25,538 nucleotides of DNA from JBGPYB01 sp041493035 (GCA_041493035.1 JBGPYB010000063.1:1-25538), one strand, 5' to 3'. Positions 1 to 10,301 are shown, counted from the stretch's first letter. Program-made: numbers and translations. The notes: a model not told the origin generated them from the letters alone.

Positions 1-942
1 AGCCGCATTGATCGCCCATCGCCTCGCCGGCTCGACCCAGACCTTGGGGCTGGCACCCGAAAGGACGCCGTCGGCGCCAGCCGCTGCCGCCTGCGACCCC
101 TGCTGGAGCCGCTCGAGGTCCACGAGCAGCTCTCCCGCCGTCTGGTAGCGAAGCCCCGGATCCTTGTCCAGCGCCTTCACGATCACCGCCTCGAGACCGG
201 GGCTCACGGCCCCGTTCACGCTCCGCGGGTTCTCCGGCGCTTGGTGCAGGATCGCGTCCGTCAGCGCCGCTCCCTTCGTCTGCCCGAACGGCCGCCGGCC
301 CGTGGCCAGCTCGTACAGCACCGCACCAGCGGAATAGATGTCCGTCCGCGCATCCACCTCCTTCCCCAGCACCTGCTCGGGCGGCATGTAGGGCGGGCTG
401 CCTACGACCTTGCCCAGCGCCGTATCCGTATCCGTGTCTTCGCGAGGCGGCACCGAAGCTGGCCGCGCGATCCGCGCCAGGCCGAAGTCCAGGATCTTGA
501 GCAGACCGTCTCCTGTCAGGCAGAGGTTCGAGGGCTTGAGGTCGCGATGGATGACGCCCTGGTCGTGGGCCGCCTTCAGTCCCCGTGCGAGCTGCGCTCC
601 GAGTCGCACCACGTCTTTCGATGGGAGCGGCCCCTTTCGCAGCTCCTCATCGAGCGTCGGGCCTGGAACCAACTCCATCACGAGGTACTCGGAGCCGTCC
701 GCGCTGCCGAAGTCGAGCAGCGTCGCCACGTGGGGGTGGCTCAGGCGCGAGAGCGCCTTCGCTTCCTTGCGAAACCGGCTTCGCGACGCCTCGTCCGAGA
801 GAAGACCCGAGGGCAGGACCTTGACCGCGACGTCGCGGCCGAGGCGCGTGTCGCGGGCGCGGTAGACCTCGCCCATGCCCCCCGCCCCGAGCGGGGACAC
901 GACCTCGTAAGGGCCGAGACGGCTGCCCGCGGCAAGAGGCAT
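1..942 (-). CDS. Serine/threonine protein kinase, PknB/Hanks type (3' end off window)
   Basis: The first 314 codons are present and the frame is open to the window edge. The kinase fold is complete: a glycine-rich loop (LGAGGMGEVYRARD, residues 18-31), ATP-anchoring Lys41 in VAVK, the catalytic loop HRDLKPSN (His132, Asp134), DFG at 152-154 and a PPE variant of the APE motif near Glu189. Such kinases phosphorylate Ser/Thr on cytoplasmic targets. Many acidobacterial and myxobacterial members carry C-terminal sensor, TPR or WD40 domains, but here anything beyond about residue 300 is missing. The ATG at 942 is chosen because homologous kinases begin with a short lead before the GxYEV strand (GPYEV, 10-14). 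No Shine-Dalgarno sequence precedes it. The neighbouring Uma2 gene is on the same strand 91 bp upstream. The target is unknown. Confidence 0.93.
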   Translation of the reverse strand, partial: MPLAAGSRLGPYEVVSPLGAGGMGEVYRARDTRLGRDVAVKVLPSGLLSDEASRSRFRKEAKALSRLSHPHVATLLDFGSADGSEYLVMELVPGPTLDEELRKGPLPSKDVVRLGAQLARGLKAAHDQGVIHRDLKPSNLCLTGDGLLKILDFGLARIARPASVPPREDTDTDTALGKVVGSPPYMPPEQVLGKEVDARTDIYSAGAVLYELATGRRPFGQTKGAALTDAILHQAPENPRSVNGAVSPGLEAVIVKALDKDPGLRYQTAGELLVDLERLQQGSQAAAAGADGVLSGASPKVWVEPARRWAINAA

Positions 943-955
943 GGCGATGCCCGAG

Positions 956-961
956 ATTGTA
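956..961 (-). promoter_or_regulatory. Candidate -10 box for the Ser/Thr kinase
   Basis: TACAAT (5 of 6 to the sigma-70 consensus) ends 13 bases before the kinase ATG. Transcription would start about 6-7 bases before the start codon, which fits the absence of a Shine-Dalgarno sequence. No convincing -35 hexamer lies at 16-18 bp spacing, so this rests on the -10 alone. Confidence 0.3.
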
Positions 962-1033
962 GTCGCAGGCCAAGACCAGTGACACGCAACCGCGCTGTCC
1001 ACGCGCCGGTGCCCGGTCCCGGAACGACGTGGA

Positions 1034-1624
1034 TCAGACGAAGATCGAGTCGACCGGCACCGGGATCGGCCCGAACGGGTCGCCAGTAACCGGCTGGCCC
1101 GCGACGAAAACCGGTCCCGGCGTCATTCGGCCGCGGACGTTCGCGAAGGTCTCGATCGTTCGCCGGTCCGTATCGAGCAGCCACAGCCACCCCACGCCCA
1201 TGGCTCCGTAGGCCGCTGCCTTCTCGGTGCGGTCGCTTCCCTCGGTGGTGGGCGACAAGACCTCAGCCACCCAGTCGGGAATGAGCGCGATCGGCGTCGT
1301 GTCGAGATCGGGCCAGCCGCTCGAGGAGCGGCGCCAGCCCGCGACGTCGGGAACCAGGCGGGAGAACGTCCTCTCCGAGCGGATCTCCGGCTCGATGATG
1401 AAGAGCCACTCCGGCTGAGGGTTGCCTCCGGCGGAGACTCCGAAGCGCGCGCGCAACTCGGCGAACAGGTTCCCCTGGGCTGCGCCGTGACGGCCACGCG
1501 GCCGCGGAGACATCACATACACGCCGCTCACGATCTCGCCCTGGACGGTCTCCGGCTCGACCTCCAGCCGCGCCTCCATTCGGCGAAAGAGGTCGACCAG
1601 GGTCGGCGTGGGCTCCGCGCTCAT
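1034..1624 (-). CDS. Uma2 family endonuclease (DUF820, PD-(D/E)XK fold)
   Basis: A 196-residue protein, the usual length of the family. The signature positions are visible: PDV with Asp93, then EVLSP with Glu121, then D-x3-K-x3-Y (Asp131, Lys135, Tyr139) followed by GVGWLWLLD. In this family Asp/Glu/Lys form the metal-dependent nuclease site of the restriction-endonuclease-like fold. The biological role of Uma2 proteins is poorly known; they are abundant in cyanobacteria and scattered in soil phyla, often in multiple copies. The reading frame extends upstream to 1762, but that extension is Arg-rich and family-unlike. The ATG at 1624 is therefore preferred, with a weak GAAGG just before it. 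It lies alone between the kinase and the cytochrome operon, with 161 bp upstream showing no other gene. The catalytic set looks intact. Confidence 0.85.
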   Translation of the reverse strand: MSAEPTPTLVDLFRRMEARLEVEPETVQGEIVSGVYVMSPRPRGRHGAAQGNLFAELRARFGVSAGGNPQPEWLFIIEPEIRSERTFSRLVPDVAGWRRSSSGWPDLDTTPIALIPDWVAEVLSPTTEGSDRTEKAAAYGAMGVGWLWLLDTDRRTIETFANVRGRMTPGPVFVAGQPVTGDPFGPIPVPVDSIFV

Positions 1625-1785
1625 CCTTCGATTAGCGTAGCACCGTTGTTCCTGCCCTGCTCGTCCATGCGCACGCCCACGCTGGTCTTGGATCGAGTGC
1701 AGTTCGCGAGAACGGAGCCACAGAGCCCGTCCACCGGGGGCGTACCGGAAGCCTTCCGCCAAACACCGGCGCTCGCGAAGCTGAC

Positions 1786-2670
1786 CTATGAGGCTCGTCC
1801 CCCCGCGGCGCGGCGCTCATACTCGCGGCGCGCCTCTCGGACGGAACCCCACGCGGCCACGAAACCGGCGTCGGATGCCGCCTCCCCCGCCTTTGCAGCC
1901 TGCCGCACGAACGCCGCCATGTCCCCGAAGAGCATGCGGCCCATGGGGCTCGCGAGGGGCGGAGCCGCGATGAACTTCGGGTCCTTCCGGTCGCCTTCGC
2001 TCAGCACGCCCTTGACGGGCGCCTGGGTCGTCGCGGCCTCGCGGGCCCGCTGGGCGATGCGCAGCGCGGCCTTCTTGTCGCCGCTCTCCCAGGTGAGATA
2101 GCCCAGGAGAAACGCGGCCTCGACGCTCTTGGGGTTGGTCGTGAACGCCGATTCGAGCCATCGCCGAGCCTCGCCCGCCTGCCCCTCCAGAATCAGGACC
2201 TCGCCCAGGCGCACCATGGAGCCCGTTTCCTCCCCGTTGATGTCGTGGGCGCGCCTCAGGTGCTTCTCCGCCTGAGGGAGATCCATCGGCTCCCGGGGAT
2301 CGGGCGAAGCCAGGAGCGCCCCCAAGGCGAGGTGGCCTCGCGCGCTCGCGGGGTTGACTTCCACGAGCTTCAGGAAGGCCTGCCGCGCCTCGACTGGCTG
2401 CTCGAGCTGCCGCTGGCATTGGCCCAGGTAGTAAAGGCAGTCTTCGTGCTTCGGGTCGAGGGCGAGGGCCTCGCGGTAGAGGTCTCGGGCCTTGGCACAG
2501 TCGTGCGCTATTCGCGCCGAAGTCGCGGCGTTCAGTCTGTCCCAGAACCTGAGGACGCGCTCGCGCTCGGCCCCTGGTGCGCCCCCCCTCACCGGATCGG
2601 TGTCGCGGCCACAACCGCCGATCGCGAGGCCGCCCAGGGCGACGACACAGGCGACCTGCGTGAGCCTCAT
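1786..2670 (-). CDS. TPR-repeat lipoprotein, third gene of the cytochrome operon
   Basis: A 294-residue protein with a lipoprotein signal: hydrophobic residues 5-18, then a lipobox-like IGGC with Cys20. It is probably anchored to a membrane and faces the periplasm. The rest is helical with tetratricopeptide repeats at about 55-95, 90-125 and 130-210 (ARDLYREALALDPKHEDCLY, then EARQAFLKLVEVNPASARGH, and so on). TPRs are protein-binding scaffolds, so a partner within the same operon is likely. Its ATG overlaps the stop of the propeller gene as ATGA (2667-2670), which implies translational coupling. The last third (from about 215) contains an Ala-rich segment of no recognised family. The specific function is unknown; I infer an assembly or scaffolding role from the context. 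Confidence 0.85.
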   Translation of the reverse strand: MRLTQVACVVALGGLAIGGCGRDTDPVRGGAPGAERERVLRFWDRLNAATSARIAHDCAKARDLYREALALDPKHEDCLYYLGQCQRQLEQPVEARQAFLKLVEVNPASARGHLALGALLASPDPREPMDLPQAEKHLRRAHDINGEETGSMVRLGEVLILEGQAGEARRWLESAFTTNPKSVEAAFLLGYLTWESGDKKAALRIAQRAREAATTQAPVKGVLSEGDRKDPKFIAAPPLASPMGRMLFGDMAAFVRQAAKAGEAASDAGFVAAWGSVREARREYERRAAGGRAS

Positions 2671-4618
2671 CGAGGGGCGGCTCCCACCCCGGGCGACCCT
2701 CCCTCCTGCAACCTTATCGTCGCGCGGGTCGGGAGGCCCTCGAAGGACTGCGTCTTGCCGTCGGGCCAGGCGACCTCGAGCTTGTCGATCCGCTTCGCAT
2801 CGCCCACGCCGAAGAACGCCTCGCCCGGGGGCTCCTGGCTCAGGTAGGACGACTGACCCCCGACCAGGCGCATCTGCGTCCCCGTGCCCGTCGTGAGCCG
2901 AACGACTGCGCCCACGGCGTGGGTGTTCTGAGGCGCCCGCAGGACGACCCGAGTCCAGCCGTGCCGGTTGCCGCCCTCGTTCCGCGCGAGACGCAGCCCT
3001 CCGCCGTGGACTACGTAGGCGATGTCGAGGTCCCCGTCGCCGTCGTAGTCGGCGAAGCTGGCGCCCCGGCCCACGCCCAGGGTGGCGAAGGGGGGGCCCG
3101 CGCTCTGGCCGACCTCGAAGTAGCCCTGCTCCCCCGCGTTCCAGAACAGGAAGCTGCGCATCGGGACAAGGCGGGTTGGGTCGGAGTCCTCCTGGAACGT
3201 GCTGCCGTTGATGCAGTAGAGGTCGAGCCGGCCGTCGTTGTCGTAGTCCAGGAACCCCGTGCCCCAGCCGATGACCCCGAGGGCGATCTGGCCGAGGCCC
3301 AGCATGTCGGCCTGGTCGACGAACCGGAGCGGCGCCTCGGCCGTCACCTTCATTCGGGGGGTCTCGTCCACATAGAGCGCATTCTCCTGCGCGAGCCAGT
3401 GGGTGATGAAGATGTCGAAGCGGCCGCTGTTGTCCCAGTCTCCGATGCCGAGGCCCATGGCCCCGCGGTAGTCGGCCACCCAGGCCGAGTGGCTGATGTC
3501 GCGGAAGCGGCCGTTGCCGAGGTTCAGGAACATCGCGTTGTCCGACACATCGTTCGCGACGTAGAGGTCCGGCCAGCCGTCGCCGTTGAAGTCGGCCCAC
3601 GACGCCGAAAGCGAGCGGCCCGTGAGGTTGTCGACGCCAGCCTCTCGGGCCACGTCGTGGAAGACGCCGTGATCGTTGCGGAGGAGCAGGTTCCGCTCGG
3701 GCGGGTAGCTCGAGGGGTTCAAGGTGAAGGGGACGACCGACTTGAAGTGCAGGCTCGCCTGCTTCGCGATCTCCGGGTCCCACTTGTACTTGACGTATCC
3801 GCAGACGTAGAGGTCGAGGTCCCCGTCCCGGTCGTAGTCGGCCCACGTGACTCCGGTCCAGAAGCCTTCGTAGCGGTCGACGCCCGTCTCCTTCGAAACG
3901 TCCATGAAGCGGCCGTTGCCATCGTTGTGGAACAGCAGGTTCGTGCCATAGCGGGTGACGAAGAGGTCGAGCTTGCCGTCGCCGTCGTAGTCCCCCCACG
4001 CCGCTCCCATCCCCCAGCCGCGCACGGCGAGACCTGCCTGATCGGTCACGTCGGTGAACGTCCCGTTGCCGTTGTTGTGGAAGAGGTGGGCGTGGGCGGG
4101 CGAGGCTTCGACCTCGGCGGGAGTCAGCGTCAGCGCACCCGACTCGTTGACCACGAACAGGTCCGGGAAGCCGTCGCCGTCGTAGTCGCCCCACGCGAGC
4201 CCGGAGCCCATGTCTTCGGGTAGCTGGGACGAACGCTTGCCGCTGAAGTGGCCGAAGCGGAGACCGGCCGCCTCGGCCTGATCCGTGAACGTCACCCCTC
4301 CCGGCACGTTGGCCGCTGCGCCTTCGCCCTGCGCAGCCGCACCCCCGGCCGGGACCGCCTTGGCGGCCGCCGCCGGCTCCGGACGCTGCGGGCTCTGTCC
4401 GGGGGCGGGAGTGTTGCCCGCGTCAGACGGGAGGTGCCGGTCGAGAGAGTGGGTGATCTCCTGGCTCGTCTCCGCTTCGCGCCCGGGAACGTAAGCGTCC
4501 GGGCGCGCCCGCAGGAGAAGCACGCCCGCCGCGATCACGGCGAACAGGCCAAGACCGGCGACGAGCCACCGCGCGGCCCGCCGCCGGTGCCCGCCGGGAC
4601 GCCGGGGGGCGGGCGAGG

Positions 4619-4622
<4 letters not shown>
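2667..4622 (-). CDS. CRTAC1-type protein: FG-GAP/VCBS propeller with C-terminal ASPIC/UnbV domain
   Basis: A 651-residue protein. A basic N-terminus (GGHRRRAARW) leads into one membrane helix (about 18-38), then a Pro/Ala-rich linker (about 65-108). A propeller follows with seven calcium-loop motifs of the D-x-D-x-D-G-x-x-D type, at 146, 211, 262, 344, 395, 459 and 525. The fifth (DWDNSGRFD) is the least canonical. Residues about 553-640 match the ASPIC/UnbV domain (HGWTRVVLRA to VAWPDGKTQSFEGL). This is an integrin-alpha-like seven-bladed fold tethered to the inner membrane and exposed to the periplasm; CRTAC1 proteins are usually binding scaffolds, not enzymes. I chose the GTG start at 4622 because it overlaps the upstream cytochrome stop as GTGA (4619-4622) and sits just before the basic/TM leader. 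It is translationally coupled on both sides. The ligand is unknown. Confidence 0.9.
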
Positions 4623-6772
<2,150 letters not shown>

Positions 6773-6895
6773 CGTGTCCCACCCTTCGCCGCTCGGCGCG
6801 GCCGATACCCTTCCCCGACCTCCTCCGCATCGTGAGGCCGCACCTTGGGCTCGACTGGGGGCGACCAGCGGATGCTACGTGAGGGCGCAGGAGTG

Positions 6896-6917
6896 GCGTA
6901 TGACGGCTGTCATACGC
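6896..6917. promoter_or_regulatory. 22-bp palindrome (9-bp arms) between divergent genes, candidate operator
   Basis: GCGTATGAC, four bases (GGCT), then GTCATACGC: perfect 9-bp inverted arms. It sits 123 bp upstream of the cytochrome start and about 107 bp upstream of the channel start, in a 252-bp divergent intergenic region. There is no T-tract, and it is distant from any gene end, so a dimeric-regulator binding site is more likely than a terminator. The regulator is not in the window. Confidence 0.6.
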
Positions 6918-7024
6918 GCCGGGGAGGAGGCCGTCCATCCCCCAAATGATCTATGCAAGGTCCCGGGGCTGAATCGCCCGAGGAATGCTATCCTCCGGCG
7001 ACTCTCCTGAGAGGTCCCAGAAGC

Positions 7025-8020
7025 GTGCGACTGCGACGCTTCGTCCTGACGCTGAGCGTGCCGGTCCTGCTCGCGGCCGCGGGAACGGCGGGCTATCACT
7101 TCGTCGAGGGCTGGGGGGTCTTCGACGCCCTCTACATGACGGTCATCACGATCACCACGGTGGGCTTCCTCGAGGTCCACCCGATGTCCCACGCGGGTCG
7201 CACGTTCACGATGCTGCTGTCGCTGGGCGGCATCTTCACCCTGTTCTACGCCGCGACGGAATTGATCCGTGCCGTCGTCAGCGGCGAAGTCCGGTCGGTC
7301 CTGGGGAGGCAGCGCATGGAGCGGAGCCTTTTGGAGATCCGCGATCACTTCGTCGTCTGCGGGTTCGGCCGCATGGGAAACCTGGTGTGCCGGGAGTTCT
7401 CCTCGCTGGGGCTGCCGTTCGTGATCATCGACCGCGACGCGAGCCTGCTTCGTGACTTCAGTCTCGCTCACGGCTTTCCGCTGGTGGGCGACGCGACGTC
7501 GGACGAGGTGCTGCGCAGCGCGGGCGTCGAGCGGGCGCGGGGGCTCGTGACGGCCGCAGCGTCGGATGCCGACAACCTCTACGTCACGATGAGCGCCCGA
7601 TTCCTGAACGACAAGCTGCTGATCGTGGCGCGGGCCGAAGAGGAAGGCGCCGAGAAGAAGCTGCTCCGGGCCGGGGCCGACCGCGTCGTCTCGCCCTACG
7701 TCATCGGGGGCCAGCGCGTGGCCCTGGCCGTGCTGCGGCCCGCGGTCATGGACTTCATCGAGCTGGCCACGCGCAAGGAGCACATGGAGCTACAGATCGA
7801 GGAGGCCGCGGTCCTCGCCGGCAGCCGCCTGGCGGGCCTGTCCCTGAAGGACAGCCAGATCCGCCAGGACCTGGGGATCATCATCGTGGCCATCAAGAAA
7901 CCCGACGGCAAGATGATCTTCAACCCGCCGTCCGAGACGGTGATCGCCGCGGGCGACGTCCTGATCACGCTCGGCAATCGCCAGCAGCTCGACCGGCTGG
8001 AGCAAATGGCGGGCGCCTGA
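7025..8020 (+). CDS. Two-TM potassium channel with RCK (TrkA-N/TrkA-C) domains
   Basis: A 331-residue protein from the GTG at 7025. Order: TM1 (about 6-26), pore helix and filter (DALYMTVITITTVGF, filter TVGF 45-48), TM2 (about 58-84), then a cytoplasmic TrkA-N Rossmann domain with GFGRMG (113-118) and acidic IIDRD (134-138). A TrkA-C domain follows at about 252-328. This is the MthK-like layout, in which ligand binding to the RCK ring opens a tetrameric K+ pore. The filter reads TVGFLE instead of the common TVGYGD. An in-frame ATG at 6953 would add 24 residues unlike a channel leader; the GTG is preferred because GAGAGG lies 10 bases upstream and Arg-rich RLRRF precedes TM1. It is divergent from the cytochrome operon. 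Cofactor specificity (NAD(H), Ca2+ or nucleotide) cannot be read here. Confidence 0.88.
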   Translation: MRLRRFVLTLSVPVLLAAAGTAGYHFVEGWGVFDALYMTVITITTVGFLEVHPMSHAGRTFTMLLSLGGIFTLFYAATELIRAVVSGEVRSVLGRQRMERSLLEIRDHFVVCGFGRMGNLVCREFSSLGLPFVIIDRDASLLRDFSLAHGFPLVGDATSDEVLRSAGVERARGLVTAAASDADNLYVTMSARFLNDKLLIVARAEEEGAEKKLLRAGADRVVSPYVIGGQRVALAVLRPAVMDFIELATRKEHMELQIEEAAVLAGSRLAGLSLKDSQIRQDLGIIIVAIKKPDGKMIFNPPSETVIAAGDVLITLGNRQQLDRLEQMAGA

Positions 8021-8025
8021 CGAGC

Positions 8026-8178
8026 GTGGCGGCGCATCACTCGAGTGGGCTGGCCCCGTCCGGGAACGAGCCCTTCCTGGCCGTGGCCGCGGCGACGGCG
8101 AGCGTGCTGGTGACGGGCAACGTCAGGCACTTCCCCATGCCCACCCGGCGCGGGATGGCAGTGTTCACGCCGCGGTAG
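8026..8178 (+). pseudogene. 3' remnant of a PIN-domain toxin gene (COG1569/PF13470 type)
   Basis: Immediately after the channel stop, one frame reads NEPFLAVAAATASVLVTGN, then VRHFP and MAVFTPR, then TAG at 8176. This matches my memory of the C-terminal signature of the PIN family toxins (DEPFLAxAxxxxAxxLVTGNxRHFP, followed by a V-x-TP-R end). The N-terminal two-thirds, including the first catalytic Asp, are absent, and upstream the frame runs into the channel gene. No start with a ribosome site is visible. I read it as a decayed gene fragment. It belongs to a different PIN subfamily from the intact toxin that follows. The next 86 bp (8179-8264) hold nothing I can identify. Confidence 0.65.
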
Positions 8179-8264
8179 CTCAAGGATCGGATCAGTCGAG
8201 GGCGCTGAACGGGGCGGCACGTCGAGCGCGCGCGGCCCTCTGGGTGCGCCGCCTAAGTGGCGCC

Positions 8265-8651
8265 CTACCAGAGGGTCCGGACGGGGTACTCGCGGATGTG
8301 GTCGTCGGGCGTGAGCAGGACGAGGCCGCCGACGATGGCCTGCGCCACGAGCATGCGGTCGAACGGGTCTCGGTGAAGGTCGGGGAGCTTCGCGACGTGG
8401 AGCGCAGCCTCCTCGTCGACGGGGAGCGGCTCGAGTCCATGGGCGGTGCGCTGGGCGGGCACGAACGCCTCCGGCGGCGTCGGGAGAGGCAGGCGACCAA
8501 GACGGTGCTTGACCGCTATCTCCCAGGCGGATGCCGCGCTCAGGAACGCTTCGTTCGCCGGGTCCGCGAACGCCTGCCGTGCCGGAGGCGAGAGGTCCTT
8601 CGCCCCGCCGACGATCCAGAGGAACGTGCAGGTGTCGAGGAGCAGCCGCAC
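8265..8651 (-). CDS. Type II toxin, PIN-domain ribonuclease (VapC-like)
   Basis: A 128-residue protein, standard PIN toxin length. The acidic site is complete: Asp6 in LLLDTCTFLW, Glu44 in SAWEIAVKHRLGRL, Asp98 in DPFDRMLVAQA and Asp116 or Asp117 in LTPDDHIREY. This subgroup (with DPFDRxLxAQA) consists of Mg2+-dependent RNases that block translation by cutting RNA when free of antitoxin. The ATG at 8651 follows the antitoxin stop by 4 bp, so the two genes are one transcriptional unit with antitoxin first. Nothing suggests inactivation. The RNA target cannot be predicted. Confidence 0.9.
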   Translation of the reverse strand: MRLLLDTCTFLWIVGGAKDLSPPARQAFADPANEAFLSAASAWEIAVKHRLGRLPLPTPPEAFVPAQRTAHGLEPLPVDEEAALHVAKLPDLHRDPFDRMLVAQAIVGGLVLLTPDDHIREYPVRTLW

Positions 8652-8655
8652 CGCA

Positions 8656-8892
8656 CTAGCGCCCTTCGAAGGCGGCGACGAGGTCGTCGGGCAACGGTTC
8701 GAAGAACGACGGCGGCACGGTGAAGCCTGCGACGAGGCCGATCGGCCGACGGGTGCGCCGGGGCTTCGGCACCGGCCGCAGCTCGGCCGCGGGGACGTTG
8801 CGCCGGCAGATCAGCACCGTCTCGCCCTCAGCCACCCGATCGACGAGGGCCGAGAAGTGCACCTTGGCCTCGTAGAGATTGACCTTCTTCAT
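8656..8892 (-). CDS. Type II antitoxin, Phd/YefM-like
   Basis: A 78-residue protein starting MKKVNLYEAKVHFSALVDRV, which is the N-terminal Phd/YefM DNA-binding fold (beta strand, then NLYEAKxxFSxLVxRVxxGE). GETVLICRRNVPAAELRPV follows, matching the GExVxIxRxGxPVAxLxP pattern. The basic, proline-rich C-terminal tail would wrap and inhibit the PIN toxin. The frame can also begin at a TTG at 8898, but the ATG at 8892 fits the family's usual start and coincides with the predicted transcription start, so I prefer it. Family members repress their own operon, often together with the toxin. Confidence 0.88.
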   Translation of the reverse strand: MKKVNLYEAKVHFSALVDRVAEGETVLICRRNVPAAELRPVPKPRRTRRPIGLVAGFTVPPSFFEPLPDDLVAAFEGR

Positions 8893-8898
8893 GACCAA

Positions 8899-8927
8899 AT
8901 ACTAGACCAGGTATAAGGCCAGATCAA
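8899..8927 (-). promoter_or_regulatory. Promoter (and overlapping operator-like repeat) of the toxin-antitoxin pair
   Basis: On the minus strand, TTGATC and TAGTAT are separated by exactly 17 bp (4 of 6 matches each to the sigma-70 consensus). The -35 box abuts the permease stop codon. An imperfect repeat ATAC-N8-GTAT overlaps the -10 box (8899-8914) and could be the autorepression site. The -10 box ends 6 bases before the antitoxin ATG, predicting a leaderless message. Confidence 0.5.
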
Positions 8928-10292
8928 CTACGTCCCTCGGCGGCTCCAGTACCGGTACGCCGGCAGGCCGAGCGCCACCAGGAACAGGCCGATGAGGGAC
9001 TCCTTCGGCTTCTCGACGAGCGTATTGGCCACGAGCGCGAGCGAAGCCAGCACGAACACGACCGGCACCACCGGATAGCACCAGGTGCGGTACGGGCGGG
9101 GCACGTCCGGGCGCGTCCGCCGCAGGACCAGAACGGCTGCTCCGGTCGCGGCGTGGAAGAGGACCACCGCGAAGACCACGTACGTGTAGAGCTGCTCGTA
9201 CGTGCCGGAGAACGTCAGCACCGTGGACCACAGGCCCTGGGCGAGAATGCAGGCCGCCGGCGTGTGGTAGCGCGGATGGATGCGCGCCAAGGCCGGGAAG
9301 AACACGCCGTCCTGGGCCATCGGCAGGTAGATGCGCGCTGCGTAGAGGATCGTCGAGGAGATGCAGCCGAACGTCGAGACCAGGACGGCCGCCGAGATCA
9401 GCCTTCCACCCATCGGGCCAAAAAGCACCTGGGCGGCGGACTCGCCTATGCGCGGCATGCCCGCCATCGCCTCCACGGGCAGCGCCCGCACGTAGACGAG
9501 GTTCATGAGGACGTAGAGAAGCGTGACCGCCGCCGTCCCCGCTATCAGTCCGACTGGCAGATCCCGCTCCGGCTTGCGCATCTCGCCGGCCATGTTGGTG
9601 ACCGCGTACCAGCCGTCATAGCTCCAGAGCACCGCGATCATGCCGACGCCGAAGGCCACGAGGACGTTGCCGGGAGGCAGCGAAGCTAAGAGCCGCACCG
9701 AGGTCGGCGCCGGGGCCAGAAGGCCGAGCAGGCCAAGGCCGACGATCGAGCCGACCTTCACGATCGTCACGAAGTTCTGGACGCCCGCGCCCTCGCGTAG
9801 GCCGACGTAGTTGACGGCCGTGAGCAGCCCGATGGCGAGCGCGCCGGCGAGCTGGCCGCCGCTGAGCGACCAGCCGGCCACGGAGACGAGCACGTGCTGG
9901 GTCGCGAAGAATGGCACGAACGAGCCCAGGTACTCCCCGAAGCCGACGGCGAGGGCCGCGATGCCACCGGTCATGATCACGAAGAACGACGCCCAGCCGA
10001 ACAGGAAGCCGAAGACCGGGCCGTAGGCTTCCTTCAGGAAATGGTATTGGCCGCCCGCCTTCGGGAACATGCCCCCGAGCTCGGCATAGCTGAGCGCGCC
10101 GGTGAGGGTCAGCAAGCCGCCCACGGCCCAGACGAGCAAAATGAGCCCTGGGTGCGGCAGCACCCGTGCGATGTCGCCGGTCGTGATGAAGATGCCCGTG
10201 CCAAGGATCGAGCCGATGGTGATGAGCGCGCCGTCCCAGGCGCCCAGCCCACGGACGAGCTGCGGTTTCGGCTCCTCGGCTCCTGCGGGCAT
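8928..10292 (-). CDS. APC superfamily amino acid permease
   Basis: A 454-residue inner-membrane protein with about 12 hydrophobic helices along its whole length. The TM1 substrate-site motif GSILGTGIF (27-35) and the TM2 region ending in ALSYAELGGMFPKAGGQYHF are characteristic of the amino acid-polyamine-organocation family, closest in feel to the LAT/cationic amino-acid branch. It would import or exchange amino acids by proton coupling or antiport; substrate specificity is not readable. TM6 carries SYDGWYAVTNMAGEM, the unwound binding segment of the fold. It is a single gene, divergent from the efflux operon. There is no Shine-Dalgarno sequence before the ATG at 10292. The C-terminus ends shortly after the last helix (YRYWSRRGT). 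Confidence 0.92.
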   Translation of the reverse strand: MPAGAEEPKPQLVRGLGAWDGALITIGSILGTGIFITTGDIARVLPHPGLILLVWAVGGLLTLTGALSYAELGGMFPKAGGQYHFLKEAYGPVFGFLFGWASFFVIMTGGIAALAVGFGEYLGSFVPFFATQHVLVSVAGWSLSGGQLAGALAIGLLTAVNYVGLREGAGVQNFVTIVKVGSIVGLGLLGLLAPAPTSVRLLASLPPGNVLVAFGVGMIAVLWSYDGWYAVTNMAGEMRKPERDLPVGLIAGTAAVTLLYVLMNLVYVRALPVEAMAGMPRIGESAAQVLFGPMGGRLISAAVLVSTFGCISSTILYAARIYLPMAQDGVFFPALARIHPRYHTPAACILAQGLWSTVLTFSGTYEQLYTYVVFAVVLFHAATGAAVLVLRRTRPDVPRPYRTWCYPVVPVVFVLASLALVANTLVEKPKESLIGLFLVALGLPAYRYWSRRGT

Positions 10293-10301
10293 GAAGGCGG
10301 C

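Noticed and set aside
1625..1762. N-terminal extension of the Uma2 gene to 1762
   Set aside because: The added 46 residues are Arg-rich and unlike the family. The ATG at 1624 gives the usual length.
6953..7024. ATG at 6953 as start of the potassium channel
   Set aside because: The extra 24 residues are not channel-like and no ribosome site precedes them. The GTG at 7025 has GAGAGG upstream.
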